A model generated the notes under the pieces. It was given only the letters and a program-made list of their open reading frames with translations. It did no database searches and was not told the DNA's origin. From the NCBI GenBank assembly GCA_015183035.1, contig JACZZP010000018.1, forward strand, positions 558,001 through 622,000: a stretch of DNA of 64,000 nucleotides. Reading direction: 5' to 3'. The translations under genes were made by a program, and so were the position numbers. Shown here one piece after another: positions 52,470 through 64,000 of the stretch. Numbering within the stretch: the stretch's first letter is position 1; each line of letters begins with the position of its first letter. Origin of the DNA: Meloidogyne chitwoodi. Its lineage: Eukaryota > Nematoda > Chromadorea > Rhabditida > Meloidogynidae.

Positions 52470-55400
52470 TTTTTAATTTAAATTAAAATATTTTATCTGA
52501 AATATTAAAAAATAAATTAATTAAAAATTAATTAAATTAATTAAAAATTAAATTAAAATTAATAAATTTATTTTAAATATTAATTTTAAAAAATGGAGAG
52601 ATCAATAAAAATCAAAAAATAAAAATAATAAATAAAAAAATATGACGAAAGAAAATAAAAAAATGACTAATAAAATAATAATTATTAAATTAAAGCTATC
52701 AAATAATTATTAGGATCAAAATATGACCAATAAATTTGATATTTGATTCTTTATTTTTTTAATAAAATTATACATTTTTTTAATTTTTAAAATTGTAAAA
52801 ATTTAATTTTTAAAATTACTTTGATTTTTACATAATTAAATTAATTAGCTAATTATTTTTTAAAAATATTTAAAAAATCGAAAAGAAAAATATTAAAAAA
52901 AAACAGAAAAAGAGCAATAAATAAAATAATTAAATAAATATATTTATACTTTTTAGATCAACAAATAAATAAATAAAAAAATAAATAGTGGTGAAGTGGT
53001 CAGTCAAAAATAGAAAAAAAATAAAAAAAATAATAAAATAGCCTTCACATCATTTTTTTAATTTTTATTTTTCTTTTCAACACCTTGCGCATATTTATAA
53101 ATATATCCAATTTCGTTTTTCTTTTTATTTATTCTTCTATAGAGCTTTTGTTGCTGACTTTTCTATTTTTGTCATATAAAAACCGGACAGAAAATAATAT
53201 TAAAAATATTTTTTTTAATATTATTTTATTTGGTGAGAAAATGAAAGTTTATTTTATATCAGAATTTTTGATAAAATAATTTAATATCAGAATTTTATAA
53301 AAACAGAATTTTATAAAAACAGAATTTTAAAAAATTAAAACGTCGCATCACAGATCAAAATTTTAATTTTTTGCCTATTTTCTTTTTAATTTTAAATTTT
53401 TTATTAAATAAATCATTAAACTTACTTAATATTTAATTATTATTTAACTTTTTATAAAGAAAACGAATATAATTAAATAATTTATTGTTAAAATATAAGT
53501 AAAATAAAATAAAAGAACTGATAAGAGTAAACAATAAATTTATTAATATTTTAATTTTATCATTTTTTATTTAATTTATTGACAATAATTGTAAATTTAT
53601 TGTCTTAATACTATTAGAAATAAAAGTTAAAAAAATTAGAAATGTTTTAATTATAATTTAATACATAAAATTATAACTTAAAGCAAAATTACAAAACAGA
53701 ATTAGAAATTAGCAATTTATATTAAAAGAATTTACAATTACAATTCATTATAAAATCTTAAATCAGAATTTTAAATTGTAATTAATTATCAGAATTTTAA
53801 ATCAAAATAATTTTAATTACATTTTACAATCAGAATTTAAAATTGTAATTATCAGAATTTTAAATCAGAATAATTTTAAATTACAATTTACAATCGGAAT
53901 TTTGAACCATTTTATATCTAATTCTACTTATTATACATAATATTAATTATTATATTTATTAGATTGATGACTGAAACGTGAGAATTTGTACTATTTTGTG
54001 ATTACAATATTTGTGACTATATATTTTTATTTATTTAGTTAGATATTTCCCCCGTTGATTTGCTACATTTTACCTAAATAAAAAAAAATATTTTTTTCTT
54101 CTGATTTTTAACCAGTTATTTATTTAATTATTAGAAAAATGCTATCTAAGAGAGATAACTACTGCGCATTTTTTTTATTTTTTGCAAGGACGATGCAACA
54201 AAAAAAATAAAAAAAGGCCAAATAAGGTAGTATAATAACCAAATAATTAATGATAGTGTAGTAAAAATATTTTAAAAGAATGTTGTAGGAAGAGGTTAAA
54301 TATTAAATAGTTTTGTTGATGATTTTTCATTGTCGTCAAATTGGCGATTAGCCGTCACAAGTTTTGTAAAAAAAGAAAGAAAATTTTTTAACAAATAAAA
54401 ATAAATAAATATATTTTTGTTCCAAAACCTTCCCATAAAGAATTTTTTTTTATAAAATATTTTGTTCTATAAAGAGCGTTCACTTACTGACTACATCACA
54501 AACTGGTGGACTGTCGTAAATTTGGTTATACAAAAGAAAAAATAAAAAAGTGAAAAATTGTTTTTTTTAAAAAGTGCGGAAAGTCAGTGAACGAACCAAA
54601 GGTTTTTTTGCTTTTTTAAAAATTGTTTTTTATTTCTACGTCAAATAAAAATTATTAACTACTAGAATATATGTAGAATTATAACTAAAAAGAAAGGAAA
54701 AATGAATGACGACTAAATTTTGATTTTTAGAAATTAAATTAAAAAATAATAATAAATATTTAATTAAAAAAGATAAAAATAGACAAAATATATGTAAATT
54801 ACAAATGTTTATTGTAGTATTCTGATTTTTTTACATTTGTTGTTCTGGTTTTTAATTAATCAAGCTTAAACTTAAATTTTCAATTCTGATAGATTTGTTC
54901 TTTTATTTCCAATTTTAAGCTATTTATTCTGATTTAAAATAAACTATAATTCTGATTTGCAATTGTAATTCTACTTTTAATTACAATTTTTAATTCTGTT
55001 TTGTAATTTTAATTTATTTCTAAAATAATTCTGATACTTTATTTTAGTGAAATTAGGTAAACCAATATTTACAATTTTTAATTTTCTTTCAGTTATTTTG
55101 TTAAAAAAATTCTATTATTGTATAAAAGCTTTAAAAACAACTTACTTTTCAACTTCTTAAATAAATGTTCAAGTATTTATGTTTACTATTTGTTTGCCAA
55201 TTCACCCCTTAAAATTAGTGCAAGTCTCGTTTTTTTCGATCAGTTCCCATTTTTTCTTCATTTTTTACTTTTTTGTAAGAAAGATCGATGCTTTGGGCCA
55301 AGCATACATTGCAAAATAATATTTTTGTTTCTCTTCATTTATTCCCCTTACATATAAGCAAACATTCAAAATCTGAGGAGAGACTTTCCCTTCGAGAGTC

Positions 55401-55597
55401 AAACATATATTTATATTTATTTTAGTAAGTATATTTGCCTCTTTTGCTCACGCTGATCCCCCTTTCCCTTAAATCATATTTTTCTCTTTTTTCCACAAAA
55501 TCTTTTTTCTTCCCTTTTCTTATATCCACACCAACCACTCTAATTTTTATTTTCAAAGTGTGGATGTTTGGCCGTAGAAAAAGAAGAAAACGTACAA
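52470..55597. other. 3.1-kb divergent intergenic region between the PIM-type kinase and feh-1
   Basis: AT-rich throughout, and the likely home of both promoters. It has TCAGAATT/TTCTGATT patches at about 53240-53330, 53745-53900 and 54815-55045. An imperfect inverted repeat (GTTCACTTACTGACT at 54478, AGTCAGTGAACGAAC at 54582) surrounds a region of about 100 bp. No convincing coding exon; the open frames here are low-complexity. Confidence 0.5.
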
Positions 55598-58500
55598 ATG
55601 GATGAAAAAAACCATCAAAAACAAAAACGACCCTCCCCCTACTCCTATCTAGCACATTCAAATACTTTAGACCAATCGAGGGAACCAACGCCTTGGGCAG
55701 GGGGCAGCCGAGAATCACCACAACATCAACAAAACTATTTGTGGCAAACAGAAGAAAAGGAAAGAGACCAGCAAGAATATATTTCATTTTTAAATCAAAA
55801 AAGGCCATATTCACGTAATTCTGATACTGCAAGTGTTCATTTTTTGGTAAGTATTTAATTTTTATTTTTTAAATAAATATTTCTTCTTCGCCTAATTTTT
55901 TGGAAAATAAATACCTATTTAAAATAAAAGAGATTTTTAATATTTTTTAGAACGACGATAGATTACGTTTAAGCGATAGATTTGGCAAAACTGCTGCCCA
56001 AAGTAGTGGAGGGATAGGTGGCGGAAATCTTAGGCAAAGAGACGAACCTAAAGAATTATTTTCTGAAGATATTGCTCATATTCGAGTTACTAATGTAAGA
56101 AAATTATTAAAAATTATAATGAGATTATTTGCTGAATTCTCAAGTGGTTTAAGGCAATTATATAGTGCCAAAAACTGTCTTTATGGTAAAAAAATAATTT
56201 TTGTTTCTTTAAAAAAATATTTTTATTTTCTCAAATATTTTTTTCAATTTTTACTCTATTTTTTTCTTTCTTTATTTTTTTTATCTAATTTCATTTTATT
56301 TAATTTTAACCAATTTAACTGTGCGTGCCAACTCTCCTTTTTCTAATTTTCTTCTCTTTAAAATCCTTAAAATTATTCCTTTGGGTATTTTTTCTTTAAA
56401 ATAAAAAAAAATAAATTATTTAATAATTTTATTTTAATTTTTCTAGTGAAATATTTATTTATTTTAACAGTGCTAGTTACTATTTGCGTCTACCAAAAAT
56501 ATAAAATAGACTAAAATAAACTTTATAGTAATAAAGTTTATTTAAAAATATATTCAAAAGAGTGTTTTCTAACTTTGTAAAAATTAAAAAAAGTTGGATT
56601 AATTTGTTTGAATTTTAAAGTTGCAAAAAATGTTTAATTTTGTGTTGATTTTTTAGAAAGTTTTTAGACCATAAAATAATAAAGAATAAATTTTTAAAAG
56701 ATTTAGTTAACACAATTTTGTTTAATTTATTTACAAAATTATATATTTTTATTTAATTTTTTATATTTTATTAAAACAAATTTATTGGCCATTTTAATTA
56801 ATTTTTTTTTTTCTTATAAAATTTAATTTTTTTTTTAAAATTTTTAACAAAATAAATAAATAAATATAATATTTTTTGAAAAAATTGCCTTTTTTATTTT
56901 CTTACTCATCTTTTTTCTTTTTTTTTTTTAAATTTGTTATATTTATTGGAAAATCTCCCCTGAAATATTGTTGCCGCTTTTCCTTTATTTTTCCTATCCA
57001 TTTATTCAATATTTTTTTTTCCTTTTATAGCCCCTATTTATTTAATTCTTTTTTCTATTTTTTAATTTATTCATCATTTAAAAATTTTAAAAATATTTTT
57101 TATTTTTATCTCATTATTTTTAATATAGTAATTCAAAGATTGGGATAAGTGGGAATGTGTGGACTAAGTCAGAATGTTCAAATATATTTTAACCTTATTT
57201 TTATAGCAATTTAATAATAACAAGCAACAAATGTCAAGTACTACAAATAATGAAGAAAGAGAAGGAAGAAGAGAATGGGTAGAGGAAGAAAGAAGAGGAA
57301 GAAGAGGAGAAGAAAGAAGAAATAATAATAATAATGGGAGTGAAGTAGATTATAGTTCAAGTGATTTTAGACTTGCTAGAGCAGCTATTGAAGAAGCTGC
57401 TGCACGTCAACAAAATTTAAGAGGGCCACCAGATAGATTAAGAAGTGTTAGAAGAATTGGGGACACAACTGTTGTAAGATTTTTTTATTTTTAATTTGTT
57501 TAAATTTACAAAAATTTCTTCTCTGGGGAATGGAACTAATTTGAAAATAAAATATTCTATTTATCTTTCTTTTTTTTCAAAAAAAGATAACTGAACATCG
57601 TGATCCTTACTCTTTTTATTGGCAATTGGATCAATTAAAAAATGCTGAACAAGAACCAGCAAGAATACCTCCACCTGTTGATTATGTTTTAGAAGAAGAG
57701 GAAGAAGAAGAACAAGTTTTTTAAAAAAATAAATTTATTTTATTTTTTAAATTAATTTTTAGTGGATAACAGAAGAGGAAAGACCACATGGTGGTCATCC
57801 CCAATTCTTTTCACCTGATAGTGGTGTACATTTTGTTCCAAGAGAGGAAAATGAAGAATTGGATGTAGAGGAACGAAGACCTGTTTATTCACCTATTAGA
57901 TCTAGTGAAGGTAAAAAATATTATTTTTTTAAATTTCTTTTATTCCTTTAAAAGATCCATCAGCCTTCTCCCATTATTGGCATGTTGATAGTGGCCCACG
58001 CTTAGAAGAAGAGGAAAGACCAAAAAGGGTAGAAGAGGCAAAATAATTAAAATAAATAATTTATAAAAAAGAAAGCTCTTTTTCAGAGAATTACCCCAAC
58101 ACAAGAAGAAAAACCTTTAATAATTCCCTCTCAAATAATTTCTACTAGTGACATAGCACAACAAACAATAGAAGAAGAAGAACCAGTTAGACAACCTATA
58201 ATAAAAGAACATGCATTTAGACAAACAACAACTAAAAAAAGAATAGATTTATTAGCTGAAGAAGAAGAAGATCAAGAAATTAAAAATAATAAAAAAGATT
58301 ATTTAAAAACAAAAAACTTTAATGTTCGCTATCTTGGCCATTTAGAATTAAAAGAATCAGAATTGGAAGGAAATGAAATTAGTCAAACAAGTTTAAATAA
58401 TGCAATTATTCGTTTACGTTCTGAAAATGGTAGTGAAGCAATTTTATCAATTTTAAATGATGGAGTTGAAGTTTGGCTTTCAGAAAGGAGAAATGGAGAT

Positions 58501-59857
58501 ATAGAAGGCAGAAGGGAATTAATAGCTAAACAACCTATTAATAAGATTCGTTGCTGGGCTGTTGGAAGAGAAAATCCAAAGTAATACATATGATAAAATA
58601 AATAAACTTGAATATAAAATAAAACTTGAAATAGAATATAAAACCTGAAAAAGCATTACATAACTATAAATACATATAAAATTGACTATAAAAAGAAATA
58701 AAACTTGGAAATATAAAACTTGGGAAAATATATAGCTTGAGATATAGAAATATAAAAATTAAGATAAATAAAAGTTGAAGAATATAAAACTTAAATGTAT
58801 AAACTTGAAATATATAAAACTTGAAACATATATTAAACTTTAAATAAATAAAGTTTATTATTTTTATAACTTTTATTTCAGCGAATTTGCCTTTGTTTCT
58901 CTAGATAAAGATCGTCGTTTGCTTTGTCACGTATTTCGTTGTGATCAACCTGCCAAAGCAGTAACAGAAGCATTAAGCAACATTTGTGGTACATTGCTTA
59001 AACAAAAAACTCAGCCTAGGCCTTTTTCATTTAATGGTTCTTCTACTGGATTAAGAAGGATAACACGTAAGATAGAAAATATATAAAACTTGAAATATAA
59101 AACTTAATATGTATAAAAATATAAAATAAGAAAATAAACTTGAATATAATAAACTTAAAAAAATAAACCTGAATATTTTTTTTACTTACCAACTTTTTTA
59201 AAGTTTTATCTATTTATAGGTCAATCAACACCTATTCTTCCCTCACCCATTGAAGAACAAAAAAAGATTATTCGTTGTCATTTTATTGGAGTAACTCAAG
59301 GTATATATTTTATTATAAATAAAATAATTAATTTAATCTTTAAAGTACCCCGTGCTACCGGAATAGAAATGCTAAATGAAGCAGTCGATCGTTTACTAAA
59401 AGAAGTACGTAAAGAACGTTGGACTCTTGTTGATGTGCATATTTCTCCTTCGGTAATAATTATTTTTGAAGCAAAGGGTGTTCAAAGACAAATTGCTTCT
59501 TGTCGTGTTCGTTATCTCTCTTTTTTGGGAATTGGACGAGATACAAAGTTTAAATTAAATTTATTTTTTTAAATTTATTATTTATTTTTTTAGACATTCT
59601 GCTTTTATTGTAGCTCAATCTGCTGACTATTTTATTTGTTATGTTTTTCACACTGAACCTTCGGCAAATTTATTAGCAAAAACTATTGAAGCTGCTTGTA
59701 AACTGCGATATCAAGTAATATTTTTATTTTTTTAAAGATTTTATTAAAATTAAAATTTTTGAAGAAAGTGTTAGATGCACATTTATCAAGTCCTAACGAC
59801 CCTTTATCTCGCTCAATGCCAACTTTAGATGAATGGAATAAAAGTAAACTTTTCTAA
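55598..59857 (+). CDS. feh-1: Fe65/APBB-like adaptor with two PTB domains
   Basis: A multi-exon gene. The first in-frame ATG is 55598 (MDEKNHQKQKRPSPYSYLAH); the frame is open further upstream, so a more 5' start exon is possible. The N-terminal 300 or so residues are low complexity, with acidic Glu runs. PTB1 begins NFNVRYLGHLELKESEL and ends RQPINKIR-like and EFAFVSLDKDRRLLCHVFRC. PTB2 runs IIRCHFIGVTQVPRATGIEM to CRVRYLSFLGIGRDTKHSAF, then CYVFHTEPSANLLAKTIEAA and CKLRYQKVLDAH. Two tandem PTBs with this wording are the Fe65 family, which binds the cytoplasmic tail of APP-like proteins (APL-1 in C. elegans). No clear WW domain was found; HYWHVDSGP at about 57978 is at best a relic. A 1.1-kb intron (56096-57207) separates the first two exons from the rest. 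Confidence 0.9.
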
Positions 59858-61476
59858 AAAATAAAAAGCAAAACATTTAACACGAGTGAGGGGATTTTTC
59901 TTTTTTAAAAAGTAAAAGTGAAGCTAAAATTTTACTTTATCTATTCTTCTACTAACTAATAAGCATTTTTAAAGAATTAAATTTTATATTTAATTTAATT
60001 ATTTATTTTTAGACAAAAATTAAAAAGACACTCATCATTTCTAGTCAACACTACATATAAATAAAATATTAAATTAAAATTATTTTTCAAAATTTACCCT
60101 AATAATTAATATATCATATATTAACATGGGATGTTATTTTTTTGTTCTACTTGTTTTCCTTTTTATAATTTTTCTTAATACAATATTCAAATAATTAAAT
60201 TAAAAAATAGCAGCAAATTTTTATGTAAAAAAAATAATAATATTATTTTTTACTACACCGTATGTATTATTATATAAAACTGGATGGACTTTTTAGAGTA
60301 TTTTTATATAATAAAAAAGCAATATTCTCAAAAATAACTCTAAATATTTAATAACAGGGTTGTTGTCAGAGTTAACCGAAAGTGTGTGTTTGATCAATCA
60401 AAAATTCCTTTAACAAAAGTCGATTTTTGATAAAAAAAAACCCTTATAAATATATATATTTAGAGTAAAAAGGCAATATAATAACTAGCAATCAAAGAGT
60501 GGATATATTTTTCTAAATTTATAATATTTTATTAAATTTTATCAAAATAATTTTATTTAAATATGTTCTCAATTTAAAAAATAAAAAATTTTAAATTTTA
60601 ACTTAATCCCAGGCTATAAAATTACCTTTTTTTAATTTAAATATCCACTCTAAAATTAAAATAATAATATCAACATTTTGTATAGAAAACAAATAAAAAA
60701 TAATCACCAGCTTCGATATAAAAATAATATAATAAGAAAAATAAAATATATATATAATTGTGGACTGACAAGTAAATATATATACTATATATATAATAGT
60801 GACCGGCGCAAAAGTGTCTGTCCGGATTATTTGTTTCTTATCAAATTGTGCAGTGTAGCACAGTCTCTCACAGCAAATTTTCCGGATTTTTCCGGATTAT
60901 TGTTAGACACAAAGCGAGAGACTGTGCTACACTGCACAATTTGATAAGAAACAAATAATCCGGACAGACACTTTTGCGCCTGTCACTATTATATAACTAA
61001 AAATATGTAACTATATATTTCTAATATATTTTGATGATATAAATAATAATAAAATAATTGAGGTTATTTATTAAAACACAATTAATTAATCTTGCAAAAA
61101 TGTTTTTCTTTCAAAACTAAAAAAATATATCTAATTCAGGGTACTTTTCCTTTATAAGCACAAAAGTCCGCAACTTTTTATCCGCAACTTTTTATTCCTT
61201 ATTTTGGAGGCATAGACTCTTACAAAGGAAGATGAGAAAAGAAAAGAGAAGTTGATGCATTTGATGATATTATATTAGCAAAGATTATTGATTTTATACC
61301 CCCAAAATTACTAAAGTTGAAAAAGTTGCACACAAAAATTGCGGAAACTTTTGCATGAATATATGTAAAAGAAAAGTATTTAAAAATAACAAAAAATTTA
61401 AATAAAAAAACATTTTTGCCCAAACACTAGAAAGTTGTATTGAAATTTCCAAATTGACCATATTAATCTAAAAATC
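59858..61476. other. Convergent intergenic region after feh-1
   Basis: AT-rich, between the 3' ends of feh-1 (+) and the 61477-63272 gene (-). It contains the MITE at 60790-60995 and, near 61167-61195, a TTATCCGCAA motif that also recurs in introns at 12515, 28180 and 28690. No gene seen. Confidence 0.5.
60790..60995. mobile_element. MITE with about 80-bp terminal inverted repeats
   Basis: The left arm TATATAATAGTGAC...GGCGCAAAAGTGTCTGTCC continues to AGTGTAGCACAGTCTCTC. The right arm is its nearly exact reverse complement (GAGAGACTGTGCTACACT to GTCACTATTATATA), with a loop of about 45 bp that includes a TTTTCCGGATT repeat. Only a few mismatches are visible between arms. It lies in an AT/TA-rich target, consistent with a TA duplication. 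No coding capacity. Confidence 0.85.
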
Positions 61477-63272
61477 TTAACGAAAGAAAAATAAAGATAA
61501 TAATTGAGAATTACTATGACCAAAAATATTATTATTAGAATTATTTAAAAATGTATTATTATTGGTAAAAGATGATGAAGAATTGTTTGTAATTGGCGAC
61601 GAAGTGTTGTTGTTATCAATTGCTGAAAGAGACTACTTAAATATTTTTAAAAATAAAAAAAAATTGCAACAGATTAATTAATATTGTTTAAATTAATTAT
61701 TCAAAAATAATTAATAATATTATAAATAAATTATTTATCCTGTTGCAATTAATAGGGATATTTTTATGAATTAATTTAATTAAATATTAAAAAATAAGAA
61801 AAACAAACCAAAAGGTCCAGTAATTGAAAAACCACAAAGAGATTCAATTTTCATCCATCTTTGAACTAATTCTTCAATTCCTTGTTTAATTTTTTCCATT
61901 CTAGCTTTTAAACTAAATATTTTAGTATCAATATCATCTGTTGTCCCAGAAGTAGCTCCAGTTGCTAATTTTAAAGAATTTACTATACTACTTTGTTTTC
62001 TTCTCATTTTATCAACTAATTCCATTGCTTCACGCATTTCATGTAAACAATCTGTTCTTTGTTTATCCAAATATGCTGATTCTATTTCATATGTTCTTCT
62101 TAATAATGTTTGAAGGAGATTTTCTTTTTGAGAAGGAAATTTATTAGAAAGTTTTTTTAAAGAATTGCTTCGAAGTTTAATTGAATAAATTGAAGAAGAA
62201 TTTTTGTCTTTGGTATTATTTTGAAGCAGTTTTGGACGTTTTGTTTCATACAAATTGGAATCAACTTCTAAATAAAATTTAAAAATTAATAAATATTTAA
62301 GAGTCTAATTTTGAGAGTAAAAATTAAATAAATTTGCAGAATAATTTCTGCTAAATTTAATATTAAAAATTAATATTAAAGGAATACCTAAAGCTGAATT
62401 AGGAAAAAAAAATTTATTTTTAAGCCTTAAATATTTAAATTTATAAAATAAAAAAACCATCAACATTCGGCCTCTTCAATTTATTTTTTAAAACATCTTC
62501 ATCAATATTGGAGTTAATTTCTTGTTTTATATTGTTATCCACAGAATTTGAAATTTCATTTACCAAAGAAGAAATAGTGGCAATTGGTGATAAAAGTGGA
62601 GAAACACAAGAAATTTGTTTAAATATTTTATCCAAATCTGATCCAGGTCTAAAATTAAATTTAGTAAAATAGATTTTCTATTTTCCATTTAAAAGGTAAA
62701 AGTCGAAGTTTTTTAAGATGTTTCATATTTTACATTAAATGTCGACCCCAAATTAAAATTCTTGTGCACTATTAGAGTAGAAAATGGCATGAAAATAGGT
62801 AACAGTCCCAAAAAAAATAAAAAAATATACTTTTCAATTTTATTTGTAAATTCATCTTCGTGTTTTAATGTAGCCTCAATTCCATTAGTAAGTTTAGTAT
62901 CACATTGTTCAAATATAACAGGTGAAAGTGGTTTAGAAATATCGACTAGTTGTCCGATCATTGAATTAATATTATTAGAACTAATAAAATTATTTTGAAA
63001 GTTTAAAGGTTAAAAAACCTAGAATTTGATTGGTTATCGACATGTGTTTGTTTAACATCCAATAGCATTTTACTAGAATTAAAGTTGTTTTCCAATAACT
63101 TAGATTTTTGGACAAATTTTTTCTGATCATCTGGTCTTACCACAAATGCAGAATATTCACCAAAAATACCTTAAAAACAAAATTTTAATCTCTATAAATT
63201 AATTTTTATAATAAACTTACTATCCAACCGTCTTTTAACATCTTGTTTCGACATCAATCCACTTTTTATCAT
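61477..63272 (-). CDS. Unrecognised coiled-coil protein, multi-exon
   Basis: Minus-strand exons appear at about 63272-63221, 63172-63021, 62990-62840, 62645-62455, 62266-61811 and 61619-61477. The start MIKSGLMSKQDVKRRLDS follows a GTTTGTAG acceptor-like site, as if trans-spliced. Later parts include FGEYSAFVVRPDDQKKFVQK, FKQISCVSPLLSPIATISSL and a long helical region (RRTYEIESAYLDKQRTDCLH to MEKIKQGIEELVQRWMKIES) typical of a coiled coil. The tail is rich in Ser and Asn and ends SLFFFR. I do not recognise the family. Inner exon ends, especially around 62290-62460, are uncertain. Confidence 0.6.
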
Positions 63273-63789
63273 CTGTTCAACAACCAAAATTAAACCTACA
63301 AACAAAATAAATCAATCAATACCCGTCAAAATAATCAAACAAATTAACAATTTTTTTGTTTTGTTTTTTATTTAATATGAAAGTAGATATTATGAAAAAT
63401 AGATGAAAAAGTTAACAAAATAACTAATTTTAATAATGATCAAAACGTCTAAAATAAAAAGTGTAAATATAAATTAAATTCGTGTCCAGACATTTCGTCT
63501 ACAGAAATTGCACGACATTTCGTCCCAACGGCAAAAAATCGTGAGCTCTGTTAAACAAAATGTAGTTTTCTTGCCGTTAGGCGAAATGTCGTGCAATTTT
63601 GTTCGACGAAATGTACAGGACCATTAATACTATAAATTAATGCGAATGATTTTTTTCGCTGCATATATCTTTTTTTTTTTAAATTATTTTTATTATTCAA
63701 TTTATTTTTTATTTTAATTGTTTTTATTACTAATTTAAATTTTATATGAACTTTATTTAAAGAAAAATAATCTTTGTTTTATTTTAGAA
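63273..63789. other. Divergent intergenic region before the last gene
   Basis: About 520 bp containing the MITE at 63484-63621 and AT-rich sequence. It ends in TTTATTTTAG directly before the next ATG, which looks like a splice-leader acceptor. Confidence 0.5.
63484..63621. mobile_element. Short MITE with CATTTCGTC inverted repeats
   Basis: The ends read GTCCAGACATTTCGTC (left) and GACGAAATGTACAGGAC (right). Inside, GCACGACATTTCGTCCCAAC and GGCGAAATGTCGTGC repeat the pairing, so nearly the whole 138 bp folds into one hairpin with a loop of about 35 bp. No coding capacity. Confidence 0.8.
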
Positions 63790-64000
63790 ATGTTTCCTTT
63801 AATTATTATAATTCTCCAAATATTTATTATTATTTCGGCAGACAAAACAACAAAAAGTTTTTTTATTAAAAAATAAATAATTTATTTTACTTTTAGGTAT
63901 TAAAATAACTGCAGGAGATGAGAAGATTTTAGATCCTGATGGATATTGGGCAATAAAGGCAATTCATGGTGTGTTGGACAATGACCAATCTGGTTCAATT
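63790..64000 (+). CDS. stim-1: Start of a secreted/ER EF-hand protein, probably STIM (partial)
   Basis: Exon 63790-63856 and exon 63897-64000 (continuing past the window) join in frame. MFPLIIIILQIFIIISADKT is a signal peptide. After a short linker comes DPDGYWAIKAIHGVLDNDQS, whose A-IHGVLDNDQSGSI part resembles the luminal EF-hand of STIM calcium sensors (helix, then D-x-D-x-S-G-x-I loop). STIM senses ER calcium and opens Orai channels. With only 57 residues visible, other ER EF-hand proteins cannot be excluded. The ATG follows TTTATTTTAGAA, a likely trans-splice acceptor. Confidence 0.55.

Noticed and set aside
63790..64000. Calling the last gene a calmodulin-like protein
   Set aside because: It has a signal peptide and a single EF-hand close to the N-terminus, which fits STIM-type ER proteins better.

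Overview
This is an AT-rich, intron-dense nuclear fragment from a nematode. Introns are often only 40-60 bp. The recognisable genes match nematode or general metazoan families: ida-1, rpn-10, unc-26, ina-1, sftb-1, feh-1, coq-5 and GATOR1/DEPDC5. The small secreted-peptide genes at 39-46 kb, including one with a proline-rich core like the plant IDA hormone, suggest a plant-parasitic tylenchid such as Meloidogyne. That genus-level reading is inference; no database was searched.

Layout. 0-11.3 kb (+): 3' end of ida-1, rpn-10 (proteasome ubiquitin receptor), an unrecognised small gene, and the 26-exon synaptojanin unc-26. 11.9-17.4 kb (+): integrin alpha of the laminin-receptor type (ina-1). 18.4-20.9 kb (-): an unknown gene, ALG13 and another unknown gene, the last two only 10 bp apart. 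21.3-35.2 kb (+): SF3B1, the F1-ATPase assembly factor ATPAF2 and DEPDC5 in close succession, a possible operon; a 5S rRNA gene sits in a DEPDC5 intron. 35.2-46.2 kb: an accessory island (below). 46.4-52.5 kb (-): POLDIP2, coq-5 and a PIM-type kinase. 55.6-59.9 kb (+): feh-1/Fe65. 61.5-63.3 kb (-): an unknown coiled-coil gene. 63.8 kb (+): the start of a secreted EF-hand protein, probably STIM.

The accessory island is the most unusual part. It opens with a 1.45-kb TTAA-bounded palindrome. Next come two roughly 1.9-kb inverted duplicated arms (about 36.80-38.71 and 42.36-44.28 kb), each with an intact copy of the same unrecognised two-exon gene. Between and beside the arms lie two paralogous secreted peptides with a CS-alpha-beta (defensin-type) cysteine pattern, another secreted 8-cysteine peptide, a 65-aa secreted proline-rich peptide resembling plant IDA, three 5S rRNA genes and an 18S rRNA fragment. 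Each defensin-like gene is followed on the same strand by a 5S gene, so a peptide-plus-5S unit appears to have been copied.

Repeats are abundant. They include foldback/MITE-like elements (2.8, 35.2, 60.8, 63.5 kb), tRNA-like elements with B boxes in introns, one SINE-like island, and a dispersed TTCTGATT/AATCAGAA repeat that forms a 54-bp higher-order array at 51.5 kb. Exon joins were read by eye from GT..AG boundaries, reading frame and family similarity, so small exons and 5' ends are the least certain parts.
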